The translations under genes and the position numbers were made by a program. A DNA stretch of 12,509 nt. Source: an uncultured Campylobacter sp. Lineage in GTDB: Bacteria; Campylobacterota; Campylobacteria; Campylobacterales; Campylobacteraceae. The notes under the pieces are model-generated. The model searched no databases and had not been told where the DNA came from. It saw only the letters and a list, made by a program, of their open reading frames with translations. Location of the stretch: contig CALEHZ010000239.1 of the NCBI GenBank assembly GCA_937875715.1, positions 1 through 12,509 of the forward strand, read 5' to 3'. Shown here one piece after another: positions 6,945 to 12,509 of this stretch. Every line of letters starts with the position of its first letter. Positions within the stretch are counted from its first letter, which is position 1.

Positions 6945-8487
6945 TCTGCTCGCCCTCGCTGCCGTAGCGTTTGAAATTTTCTACAAACATTTTAGCTAGT
7001 TTTTTTCTAGCCTCTTTATATTCATTAGCATCGCTCCAAGTGTTGATTGGATTTAAAAGCTTTGTTTCTACGCCATCAAGAGCTTTTGGAATAGCCAAAT
7101 CAAAAAGCTCGAAATTCTCAAACTCACAATTTTTAATTGAACCATCTAAAATAGCGTTTATACAAGCTCTAGTGGCTTTTATGCTCATGCGTTTGCCCAC
7201 GCCATAAGCGCCACCACTCCAGCCAGTATTTACCAAATACACGCTAACGCCGTGTTTGTCGATTTTCTCGCCTAAAAGCTTGGCATAAACCGTTGGATGC
7301 ATAGGCATAAAAGGTTCGCCAAAACACGCTGAAAATGTAGCTTCTGGCTCTTTTATTCCGCGCTCAGTTCCAGCTACTTTTGCTGTGTAGCCAGAAAGAA
7401 AATAATACATCGCTTGTTCTTTGCTAAGTTTGCTAACAGGTGGCAAAACGCCAAAAGCATCTGCTGTTAAGAAAATTATATTTTTTGGATGACCTGCTTT
7501 TAGATCGCTTTTGTGATTTTCAATATGTTCTATTGGATAGCTTACGCGAGTGTTTTCAGTCTTTGAACCATCGTTATAATCTACATTTCCAGAGCCGTCA
7601 ATTACTACATTTTCAAGCAAGGCATTTTTACGAATTGCTGAGTAAATTTCAGGCTCATTTTCAGCACTTAAATTTATACATTTTGCGTAGCAGCCACCTT
7701 CAAAGTTAAATACGCCTTCATCGTCCCAGCCGTGCTCGTCATCGCCAATTAGAGCTCTGTGTGGGTCTGTTGAAAGCGTGGTTTTTCCAGTGCCACTAAG
7801 CCCAAAGAAAAGTGCTGTATCGCCGTCTTTGCCGACATTTGCTGAGCAGTGCATAGGAAGTTTATTCTCAAGTGGCAGCCAGTAATTCATCATAGAAAAA
7901 ATACCTTTTTTCATCTCGCCACCATACCAAGTGCCGCCTATTACGCCTACATTTTCTTCTACATTAAAGATTACGAAAACTTCGCTATTTAGCCCATCTT
8001 TTTGCCACTCATCATTTACGCATTTACACGCATTATATACGACAAATTCAGGCTTAAAATCATCTAATTCAGCTTCTTTTGGACGAATAAACATATTTTT
8101 TACAAAATGTGCTTGCCAAGCCACTTCTGTTACAAAGCGCACAGCACGGCGTGAGCCAAGAGAGCTACCAGCATAAGCATCTTGGACGTAAATATCTTTA
8201 TTTGAAAGTTGAGATTTTGCTTTTTTTAGAAGTTTATCAAAAAGTTCTTTTGAAATTGGATGGTTGATTTTGCCCCAAGCGATGTATTTTTTGCTAGGGT
8301 CTTGTTCTACAAAATATTTGTCTTTTGGACTGCGACCAGTAAAAATACCAGTATCAACAGCAAATGTGCCATTTGCCGTCACCACACCTTCTTTGTTTTT
8401 GACCTCATGTTTAAAGATTTCATCATAACTAAGGTTATGAAAAACCTGTTTAACATTTTCAAGCCCCAAACTTGTAATGTCTTTCAT
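6919..8487 (-). CDS. pckA: Phosphoenolpyruvate carboxykinase (ATP)
   Basis: PckA converts oxaloacetate and ATP to phosphoenolpyruvate, CO2 and ADP, the entry step of gluconeogenesis in the cytoplasm. The 522 residues are slightly shorter than the Escherichia coli enzyme (540). Visible signatures are [17 protein letters not shown], a kinase P-loop [13 protein letters not shown] at 229-241 with Lys235, the metal-binding LIGDDEHGW with Asp249/Asp250, [21 protein letters not shown], and [15 protein letters not shown] near the C-terminus. Together these mark the ATP-dependent rather than GTP-dependent family. The ATG at 8487 has GAGGTG (8492-8497) at good spacing. It is the first gene of its apparent unit, with an 86-bp gap before it, so a promoter should lie in 8488-8573. 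Its end overlaps the CAP-domain gene by 26 nt. pgi, elsewhere in the window, serves the same pathway. Confidence 0.97.
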   Translation of the reverse strand: MKDITSLGLENVKQVFHNLSYDEIFKHEVKNKEGVVTANGTFAVDTGIFTGRSPKDKYFVEQDPSKKYIAWGKINHPISKELFDKLLKKAKSQLSNKDIYVQDAYAGSSLGSRRAVRFVTEVAWQAHFVKNMFIRPKEAELDDFKPEFVVYNACKCVNDEWQKDGLNSEVFVIFNVEENVGVIGGTWYGGEMKKGIFSMMNYWLPLENKLPMHCSANVGKDGDTALFFGLSGTGKTTLSTDPHRALIGDDEHGWDDEGVFNFEGGCYAKCINLSAENEPEIYSAIRKNALLENVVIDGSGNVDYNDGSKTENTRVSYPIEHIENHKSDLKAGHPKNIIFLTADAFGVLPPVSKLSKEQAMYYFLSGYTAKVAGTERGIKEPEATFSACFGEPFMPMHPTVYAKLLGEKIDKHGVSVYLVNTGWSGGAYGVGKRMSIKATRACINAILDGSIKNCEFENFELFDLAIPKALDGVETKLLNPINTWSDANEYKEARKKLAKMFVENFKRYGSEGEQIAKAGPKS

Positions 8488-8535
8488 TTTTCACCTCATT
8501 ATTTAAGAAAAATTGCGTAAGTTTAGTAAAATTTA

Positions 8536-8559
8536 AATGATTTTTTGCTTAAAATCACT
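8536..8559 (-). terminator. Weak candidate intrinsic terminator after the thioredoxin-like gene
   Basis: On the minus strand, AGTGATTTT and AAAATCATT can pair as a 9-bp stem (one G-U pair) around a short AAGCA-containing loop, 15 nt after the stop of the thioredoxin-like gene. The stem is AT-rich and is followed by TAAATTTTACT rather than a clean T-run, so it is weak. It lies in the only sizeable gap (8488-8573) between the two minus-strand units. The same gap must hold any separate pckA promoter. I see AT-rich stretches (TAAACT, TTAAATAAT) but no -10 box I would defend. Confidence 0.3.
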
Positions 8560-8573
8560 GAATTTTTTAAAAC

Positions 8574-9164
8574 TTATTTTTTAATTTGCGCTATATCACT
8601 AGCTATCATCTCACTTTTTACAGCACCTAGATAAAATGGAGATTTTGCCCCATTTCTTTCGCCTAAATTATCGCTTAAAAGCTGATATTTAGCATCTTTT
8701 AACACCACTTTAAAAGGCAGTGAAAGCGCATTTTTATAGCTAATATCTTTTAAAATTTGCGCTATTAAACGCTCATTTTCTTTTTCATTTGCGATGAAAT
8801 AATAAGCGTTATATGGCTTTATAAAATTCTCAATTACATCTTTATTTGTGATATTTTCAAAAGTAATTAGCCCAATTAGCATAAAATCATCGCTATTTTT
8901 CATTTGATAGTCCATCAAATGTGCTGCCTCGCTTTGACAAGGTGCACAAAATGTGCCAAAAATGTCAAACATAATGATTTTATCGCTACCCTTGAGCTTA
9001 AAGCCGTTTTCTTCACGCACAAGTGTAATGCTAACATCATTTACACTTTTAAGCACGATTTCATCGCCTTTTGTGTATGGTTTTTGCTCTGTGATTTGCC
9101 CTTTATCTTCACAGCCTATAAAAAACAGCGCAAAAAATGTCAAAAAAACTAGAAATTTCTTCAT
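8574..9164 (-). CDS. Thioredoxin-like (TlpA/ResA-type) periplasmic lipoprotein
   Basis: I choose the ATG at 9164 (196 aa), because AAAAGGGG in the last smpB codons sits at correct spacing before it. The ATG at 9188 would add eight polar residues ahead of the signal. The N-terminus MKKFLVFLTFFALFFIGC is a lipoprotein signal with Cys18 as the lipid-modified residue. A linker and a strand region lead to FDIFGTFCAPCQSEAAHL, with the redox pair C73-A-P-C76 of TlpA/thioredoxin-fold proteins. The cis-Pro equivalent is probably LPFKVVL further on. It is likely a membrane-tethered periplasmic thiol-disulfide oxidoreductase for disulfide reduction or cytochrome c maturation. Partners are unknown. It starts 1 nt after smpB ends and appears to be the last gene of the pgi-truB-csrA-ispE-smpB unit. 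Confidence 0.9.
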   Translation of the reverse strand: MKKFLVFLTFFALFFIGCEDKGQITEQKPYTKGDEIVLKSVNDVSITLVREENGFKLKGSDKIIMFDIFGTFCAPCQSEAAHLMDYQMKNSDDFMLIGLITFENITNKDVIENFIKPYNAYYFIANEKENERLIAQILKDISYKNALSLPFKVVLKDAKYQLLSDNLGERNGAKSPFYLGAVKSEMIASDIAQIKK

Positions 9165-9165
9165 C

Positions 9166-9627
9166 TCATCCCCTTTTGTTAAAATCAATTATAGCACGTC
9201 TTGCATCCATATTTGCTTGTTTTTCTTTTAAGCTCTCACGCTTATCATGTAGATTTTTACCCTTTGCTAAGGCAATTTTGGCTTTTAAGCGATTTTTGCT
9301 ATTTAAATACAAGCTTAGCACGACTAGCGTGTAGCCATCAGTGCTTATGGCACCTAAAAGTTTATCTATTTCTTTGCGGTGCATAAGCAGCTTGCGTGGT
9401 GCTTTTTCATCTGGGCGAAAGTGTGGATTTGTCGTGCCAAGATAGCTTATATGAGCGCCAAGTAAAAATAGTTCCCCACGGATAATTCGCACAAAACTAT
9501 CTTTTAAATTTCCTCGCCCCATCCTAAGACTTTTAATCTCGCTTCCATGCAAAACTACGCCAGCTTCATAGTCTTTAATAATGCTAAAATCATGTAAAGC
9601 TTTTTTATTTTGAACTAAAATTTTCAT
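9166..9627 (-). CDS. smpB: SsrA (tmRNA)-binding protein SmpB
   Basis: SmpB binds the tRNA-like domain of tmRNA and takes it to stalled ribosomes for trans-translation, tagging the unfinished peptide for degradation. The 153-residue length is standard. Hallmarks are [10 protein letters not shown] at the start, [16 protein letters not shown] (family signature), NLKDSFVRI, the AHISYL...[21 protein letters not shown] block, and the C-terminal basic tail with [18 protein letters not shown], which reads the empty mRNA channel. The ATG at 9627 overlaps the ispE stop by 4 nt (ATGA) and has AAGG 7 nt upstream, so it is coupled to ispE. Its stop lies 1 nt before the start of the lipoprotein gene. The tmRNA gene itself is not in this window. 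Confidence 0.97.
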   Translation of the reverse strand: MKILVQNKKALHDFSIIKDYEAGVVLHGSEIKSLRMGRGNLKDSFVRIIRGELFLLGAHISYLGTTNPHFRPDEKAPRKLLMHRKEIDKLLGAISTDGYTLVVLSLYLNSKNRLKAKIALAKGKNLHDKRESLKEKQANMDARRAIIDFNKRG

Positions 9628-10394
9628 GCTAAAACCTTGAATTTTGCAGACCCAGAACCACTTAAAAATTCATTTTCTTTTATATGAAATCCAGCATAAA
9701 TTGCTATAACTGATGCCAAAAGGTCGTTTAATATAAAATTCTCATAACTTGCTAAAATATCTTTTGAGCTCATTTTTTCAAGCTTTTTGGCTAAATTTAT
9801 ATCTTTTATAAAATTCACTTTTGCGTAAGCTTTATAAACCTCTGGTGTGGAGCAAAAAACATCACTTAAAACCACACCAAGTGCTGGAATTTCATCATCA
9901 AAGCTCTCAACTATTTGCCCAAATCCACGCACATTCGCAGCTTTTAGCTCGCTTGTAAAAAAGCTTACATCAGCGCCGATTTGAGCGCTAATTTTTTTTA
10001 AAAAAACATTATCAAAGCCCAAAATATCACGCATCAGTAGTAAAAACGCCCCAGCGTCGCTGCTGCCTCCACCAAGTCCAGCACCGCTTGGAATGCTTTT
10101 ATTTATATACACTTGTTTATCTGCAAAATACGATTTTAAGGCGTTTTCAAAGCCATTTTTGGCTAGAGCGTTATAAACTTTATTTATAATATTATCTTCA
10201 ATTTTATCATCAAAAATTAGCCCTACATCATCTTTACGCTCGATAATATACACCTCATCAAAGAGCCCATCAAAACGAACAAAACGAGAGCTAAGCTCGT
10301 GATATCCAGCGTTTGCGCCGTCAGTGATTTTGCCAGTGATTTTAAGAAAAATATTTAATTTAGCTGGGGCATTTAGGCTTTTTAAAAAATTCAT
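9624..10394 (-). CDS. ispE: 4-diphosphocytidyl-2-C-methyl-D-erythritol kinase
   Basis: IspE phosphorylates 4-diphosphocytidyl-2-C-methyl-D-erythritol with ATP, the fourth step of the MEP pathway to isoprenoids. It is a cytoplasmic GHMP-family kinase. The 256-residue protein shows APAKLNIFL at 9-17 with the expected catalytic Lys12, the GHMP ATP-binding loop [14 protein letters not shown] at 102-115, IGADVSFF with the catalytic Asp142, and a short C-terminal motif LSGSGSAKF corresponding to the family's third glycine-rich motif. It is a little shorter than the E. coli enzyme, as in other epsilonproteobacteria. The start overlaps the csrA stop by 4 nt (ATGA) with no strong Shine-Dalgarno, and the stop overlaps smpB by 4 nt, so translation is probably coupled across all three genes. 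Confidence 0.95.
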   Translation of the reverse strand: MNFLKSLNAPAKLNIFLKITGKITDGANAGYHELSSRFVRFDGLFDEVYIIERKDDVGLIFDDKIEDNIINKVYNALAKNGFENALKSYFADKQVYINKSIPSGAGLGGGSSDAGAFLLLMRDILGFDNVFLKKISAQIGADVSFFTSELKAANVRGFGQIVESFDDEIPALGVVLSDVFCSTPEVYKAYAKVNFIKDINLAKKLEKMSSKDILASYENFILNDLLASVIAIYAGFHIKENEFLSGSGSAKFKVLA

Positions 10395-10621
10395 TTTTCT
10401 GTTAATTTTTCTATCATTTTTTTAAGAATGCTTTTATTTGTATGCGTAGCTTGTTCGTTTGAAGCCTGAATTTTCTGGGTAAGCTCAGAGCGTAAAATTC
10501 GCACAGACCTAGGTGCATTTATACCAATTTTAACAGAGCCATTATCCATATCAAGTATGGTTATTTCAATGTTTTCATTGATTTTAATACTTTCATTTTT
10601 TTTTCTAGTCAAAATTAGCAT
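10391..10621 (-). CDS. csrA: Carbon storage regulator CsrA, FliW-type with C-terminal extension
   Basis: CsrA is a homodimeric RNA-binding protein that represses or activates translation by binding GGA motifs in mRNA leaders. The first 47 residues align without gaps to E. coli CsrA: MLILTRKKNESIKI, NGSVKIGINAP and VRILRSEL. The key RNA contacts Leu4, Arg6 and Arg44 are present, although the residue before Arg44 is Leu rather than the E. coli His. The protein is 76 residues long because of a helical tail, roughly residues 48-76. This is the form found in bacteria that control CsrA with the protein FliW, which binds this tail, rather than with CsrB-type RNAs. In Campylobacter its main known target is flagellin mRNA. 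The ATG lies 17 nt inside the end of truB and has no clear Shine-Dalgarno, so coupling is likely. Confidence 0.96.
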   Translation of the reverse strand: MLILTRKKNESIKINENIEITILDMDNGSVKIGINAPRSVRILRSELTQKIQASNEQATHTNKSILKKMIEKLTEK

Positions 10622-11420
10622 ATTTTACACCATTTAATTTATATTTAACTTCATTATCTAAAAGCTCAATTATACTAAAAAATTCTTTAAATTTAATGAA
10701 ATATTCGCCATTTTCTTTGATTTTAAAATTCTCTTTTTTTAGCTTAATGCCAATTTCAAAATCCCTTTCTTCGCCTAAATAATGATTTTGTGGTATTTTT
10801 AAAAAATTCAGTGGATTTAAAGACCTTTCATTTTCATAAACAAAATCCCCCTCACTCAAGCGTTCTAAAGCACTAAGCGTAGCATTTATATTTAAATTCC
10901 TAGCTAAAAGCGCGGCCCAACTTCTAGCATAAGCACCCTCGCTTAGTGCTAATTCAACTACCAAAAAAGGATGCGAATAATGAACTAATTTTGCGCTAAA
11001 AACTTTCATTTGTGCTTTTTGAAGCTCAAAATCCACGCCTTTTCTAGCTAGTTCATAGGCTCTTTGTCCGTTTATATGCTTAGCAGAAAATTTAGGTGGA
11101 ATGTAAGAAATTTCACCTTGAAGCTTATTTATTTGATACATTAAAATTTCATCATTAAAAGGCTTTATATTTTCTACTTTTGTAATATTTTCATTATCTA
11201 AGCTATCGCAAGTTGCTCCCAGCCAAATACAAGCTTTATATATTTTTGGCTCTTTTTTTAAATAAGAAAACAGCCTTGTATAGCCGCCAAATGCTACGAT
11301 TAAAACGCCACTTGCAAAGGGATCAAGAGTGCCAGAAAATCCTGCTTTTTTTTCGTTATATTTTCGTTTTAAACGGCTTAAAAAATGATTGCTAGAAATG
11401 CCAGCTGGCTTTTTTGCCAC
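10605..11420 (-). CDS. truB: tRNA pseudouridine(55) synthase TruB (start uncertain, probably 11435)
   Basis: TruB converts uridine 55 in the T-loop of nearly all tRNAs to pseudouridine. The frame shows KKPAGISSNHFL (the K-P-x-G-x-S-S motif), KAGFSGTLDPFASGVLIVAFG with the catalytic Asp (codon at 11324-11322), YKACIWLGATCDSLD, PPKFSAKHINGQRAYELAR and SEGAYARSW, the full TruB set. The coordinates use GTG at 11420, the first standard start codon (271 aa). That choice removes the first beta strand: TruB proteins have hydrophobic residues just before K-P-x-G. Here the frame continues upstream as NKLFV, to an ATA codon at 11435 placed 6 nt after AAAGGA. I therefore infer that translation begins at 11435 (276 aa), or that the sequence carries a start-codon change. 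The end overlaps csrA by 17 nt. Confidence 0.93.
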   Translation of the reverse strand: MAKKPAGISSNHFLSRLKRKYNEKKAGFSGTLDPFASGVLIVAFGGYTRLFSYLKKEPKIYKACIWLGATCDSLDNENITKVENIKPFNDEILMYQINKLQGEISYIPPKFSAKHINGQRAYELARKGVDFELQKAQMKVFSAKLVHYSHPFLVVELALSEGAYARSWAALLARNLNINATLSALERLSEGDFVYENERSLNPLNFLKIPQNHYLGEERDFEIGIKLKKENFKIKENGEYFIKFKEFFSIIELLDNEVKYKLNGVKYANFD

Positions 11421-11432
11421 AAATAATTTATT

Positions 11433-11447
11433 TATTTTTCATCCTTT
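11433..11447 (-). promoter_or_regulatory. Ribosome binding site and ATA codon at the expected truB start
   Basis: AAAGGA (11447-11442) lies within the last codons of pgi and is followed, after TGAAAA, by ATA at 11435-11433. The 6-nt spacing is ideal for initiation there, while the GTG at 11420 is 21 nt away. The ATG embedded at 11442-11440 overlaps the Shine-Dalgarno sequence and leads to a four-codon frame ending in TAA. A run of three AAAT units (11438-11427) lies across the junction. Removing one unit would put that ATG in frame with truB as MKNKLFVAKKP. Confidence 0.6.
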
Positions 11448-12509
11448 GAAATTTGAATTTTCTGGTGTGAGCATTTTTTTAAGCAAAACCTTACCAAGCT
11501 CGACACCTGGCTGGTCATAGGTGTTGATTCCTAGCATCACGCCACAAGCAGAAGTAAGTAGCTCAAAATAATAAATAAGTGCGCCAGCATGCCACTCATC
11601 AAGAGTGTCCAAAATAATCTCATCTACGCTGATATTCTCGCTTTTTAGCGCTTTTAGCGTAGCACTTGCTTGTGCGTTTTGTATAGATGAAATGCTAAGA
11701 TTATTTGCAAAATCACAATCTTTTAAAAAATTCAAACTCATATTGGGCACGATTATTTCATCTTTTGGCACAATTTTTAAAAAAGTAACGCTTTTATCCT
11801 TTGGTCCATCCATTATAAGCTGTAAAAATGAGTGCTGATCTGCTGGACCAATTAGCCCCACAGGCGTTAGCCCCATGCGCTTGTATCCACGCCTTTTACC
11901 AAGGCTTTCTGCCCAAAGCTGAATATACCACTCATTAAAGGCTTTTAGTCTGCTATCATAGCTAAAAAGCACATTTATTTTAGCATTTGGATGCGTGGCG
12001 TAATGATAGGCTTTTTGTAAAATTAGCTCATCATTTGCAGCCAAAAACTTCTCTTTAATCGCCTTTGCACCGCTTAAAATCGCTTCTATATCAGCCCCGG
12101 CTAAAGCTAGCGGCACTAGTCCGCAATTACTTAAAACGCTAAAGCGTCCGCCCACGTTTTTTGGTATATAAAAAATCCTTGCATTCTCGCTTTTAGCGTA
12201 GTTTTCAAGTGGTGAATTAGCATCTGTAATAAAAATAAAATTATTTAAATTTTTTGGCTTTAAGCGCTCTAAAAGCACTTTATAAAGACTAATTGTTTCA
12301 ATTGTAGTGCCTGATTTACTAGAAATTATAAAAACAGAATTTTCTACGCTAAGCCCCACAAAAGCGTCATTAAAAAGACTTTCATCAAGATTATCAAAAA
12401 AGATAATTTTAAGCCCTAGTATATTAGCAATTGCTTTTGCGCCAAGAGAGCTGCCACCAACGCCGATTAAAACGACATTTTCTTTATCTTTAAACTGCTT
12501 TTTTAACTC
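11439..12509 (-). CDS. pgi: Glucose-6-phosphate isomerase, 5' end outside the window
   Basis: Pgi interconverts glucose 6-phosphate and fructose 6-phosphate in the cytoplasm. In Campylobacter, which generally lacks a complete glycolysis, it serves gluconeogenesis and supplies sugar precursors for surface glycans. The frame is open to the right edge, giving 356 visible residues. The GTG at 12359 is an internal codon, not the start. Visible signatures are VVLIGVGGSSLGAKAI near the edge, SKSGTTIETISLY (substrate-phosphate binding), GGRFSVLSNCGLVPLAL, QLWAESLGKRRG with the catalytic Glu region, GPADQHSFLQL with the catalytic His, and INTYDQPGVELGK with the C-terminal catalytic Lys. By family length, the missing N-terminal part is modest (the Campylobacter enzyme is a short form of roughly 400 residues). 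It ends in TGA, 3 nt before the proposed truB start, and both genes are in the same reading frame. Confidence 0.96.
   Translation of the reverse strand, partial: ELKKQFKDKENVVLIGVGGSSLGAKAIANILGLKIIFFDNLDESLFNDAFVGLSVENSVFIISSKSGTTIETISLYKVLLERLKPKNLNNFIFITDANSPLENYAKSENARIFYIPKNVGGRFSVLSNCGLVPLALAGADIEAILSGAKAIKEKFLAANDELILQKAYHYATHPNAKINVLFSYDSRLKAFNEWYIQLWAESLGKRRGYKRMGLTPVGLIGPADQHSFLQLIMDGPKDKSVTFLKIVPKDEIIVPNMSLNFLKDCDFANNLSISSIQNAQASATLKALKSENISVDEIILDTLDEWHAGALIYYFELLTSACGVMLGINTYDQPGVELGKVLLKKMLTPENSNFKG

Noticed and set aside
7440..8520. Plus-strand ORFs antisense to pckA (7440-7709, 7931-8176, 8260-8520)
   Set aside because: All are shadows of the conserved PckA frame.
8904..9386. 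Plus-strand ORFs over the thioredoxin-like gene and smpB
   Set aside because: They are antisense to two well-supported genes and carry no independent evidence.
12359..12361. GTG at 12359 as the start of pgi
   Set aside because: The frame remains open upstream to the window edge and encodes the conserved VGGSSLG motif, so this is an internal valine codon.
1..12509. A defence, toxin-antitoxin, prophage or other undescribed multi-gene system
   Set aside because: Apart from one partial glycosyltransferase, a CAP-domain protein, a thioredoxin-like lipoprotein and one small unknown, every gene is a recognisable housekeeping gene in tight operons. There is no integrase, transposase, direct-repeat boundary or base-composition break.

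Overview
The window looks like ordinary chromosome of an epsilonproteobacterium, most likely a Campylobacter species outside the jejuni/coli pair. The evidence is low G+C, strong A/T preference at third codon positions, very tight gene packing with 1-26 nt gaps or overlaps, an RNase J with a long basic N-terminal extension, and the compact truB-csrA-ispE-smpB cluster. The species cannot be named from the sequence alone.

Layout, left to right. (1) Positions 1-817, minus strand: the N-terminal 272 residues of a GT-B (GT4-type) glycosyltransferase that runs off the left edge. (2) A 121-bp divergent promoter region, then ksgA and rnj on the plus strand, overlapping by 17 nt: 16S rRNA dimethylation plus RNA decay/processing. 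(3) A 180-bp convergent intergenic region packed with an AT-rich, palindrome-based 25-bp repeat (four full-length copies, one strongly diverged, plus one truncated). (4) On the minus strand, an apparent four-gene transcription unit pckA - CAP-domain membrane protein - argH - 88-aa coiled-coil protein, read from about 8.5 kb down to 4.0 kb. (5) On the minus strand, another tightly coupled unit pgi (5' end outside the window) - truB - csrA - ispE - smpB - thioredoxin-like lipoprotein, read from the right edge down to 8.57 kb.

How the genes fit together. ksgA, rnj, truB, smpB and csrA all act on RNA: rRNA methylation, mRNA decay, tRNA pseudouridylation, trans-translation and post-transcriptional control. 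pckA and pgi are gluconeogenic steps, fitting an organism that grows on organic and amino acids and makes hexose phosphates for surface glycans. argH completes arginine synthesis, and ispE belongs to the MEP isoprenoid pathway. The CAP-domain protein and the thioredoxin-like lipoprotein are the envelope proteins of the two minus-strand units.

I found no defence system, prophage, insertion sequence, CRISPR array or RNA gene. The items most worth a second look are the repeat cluster at 3816-3965, the start of truB (an ATA codon, or a 4-nt slippage, where an ATG is expected), a possibly leaderless ksgA mRNA, and the CAP-domain membrane protein embedded between pckA and argH.
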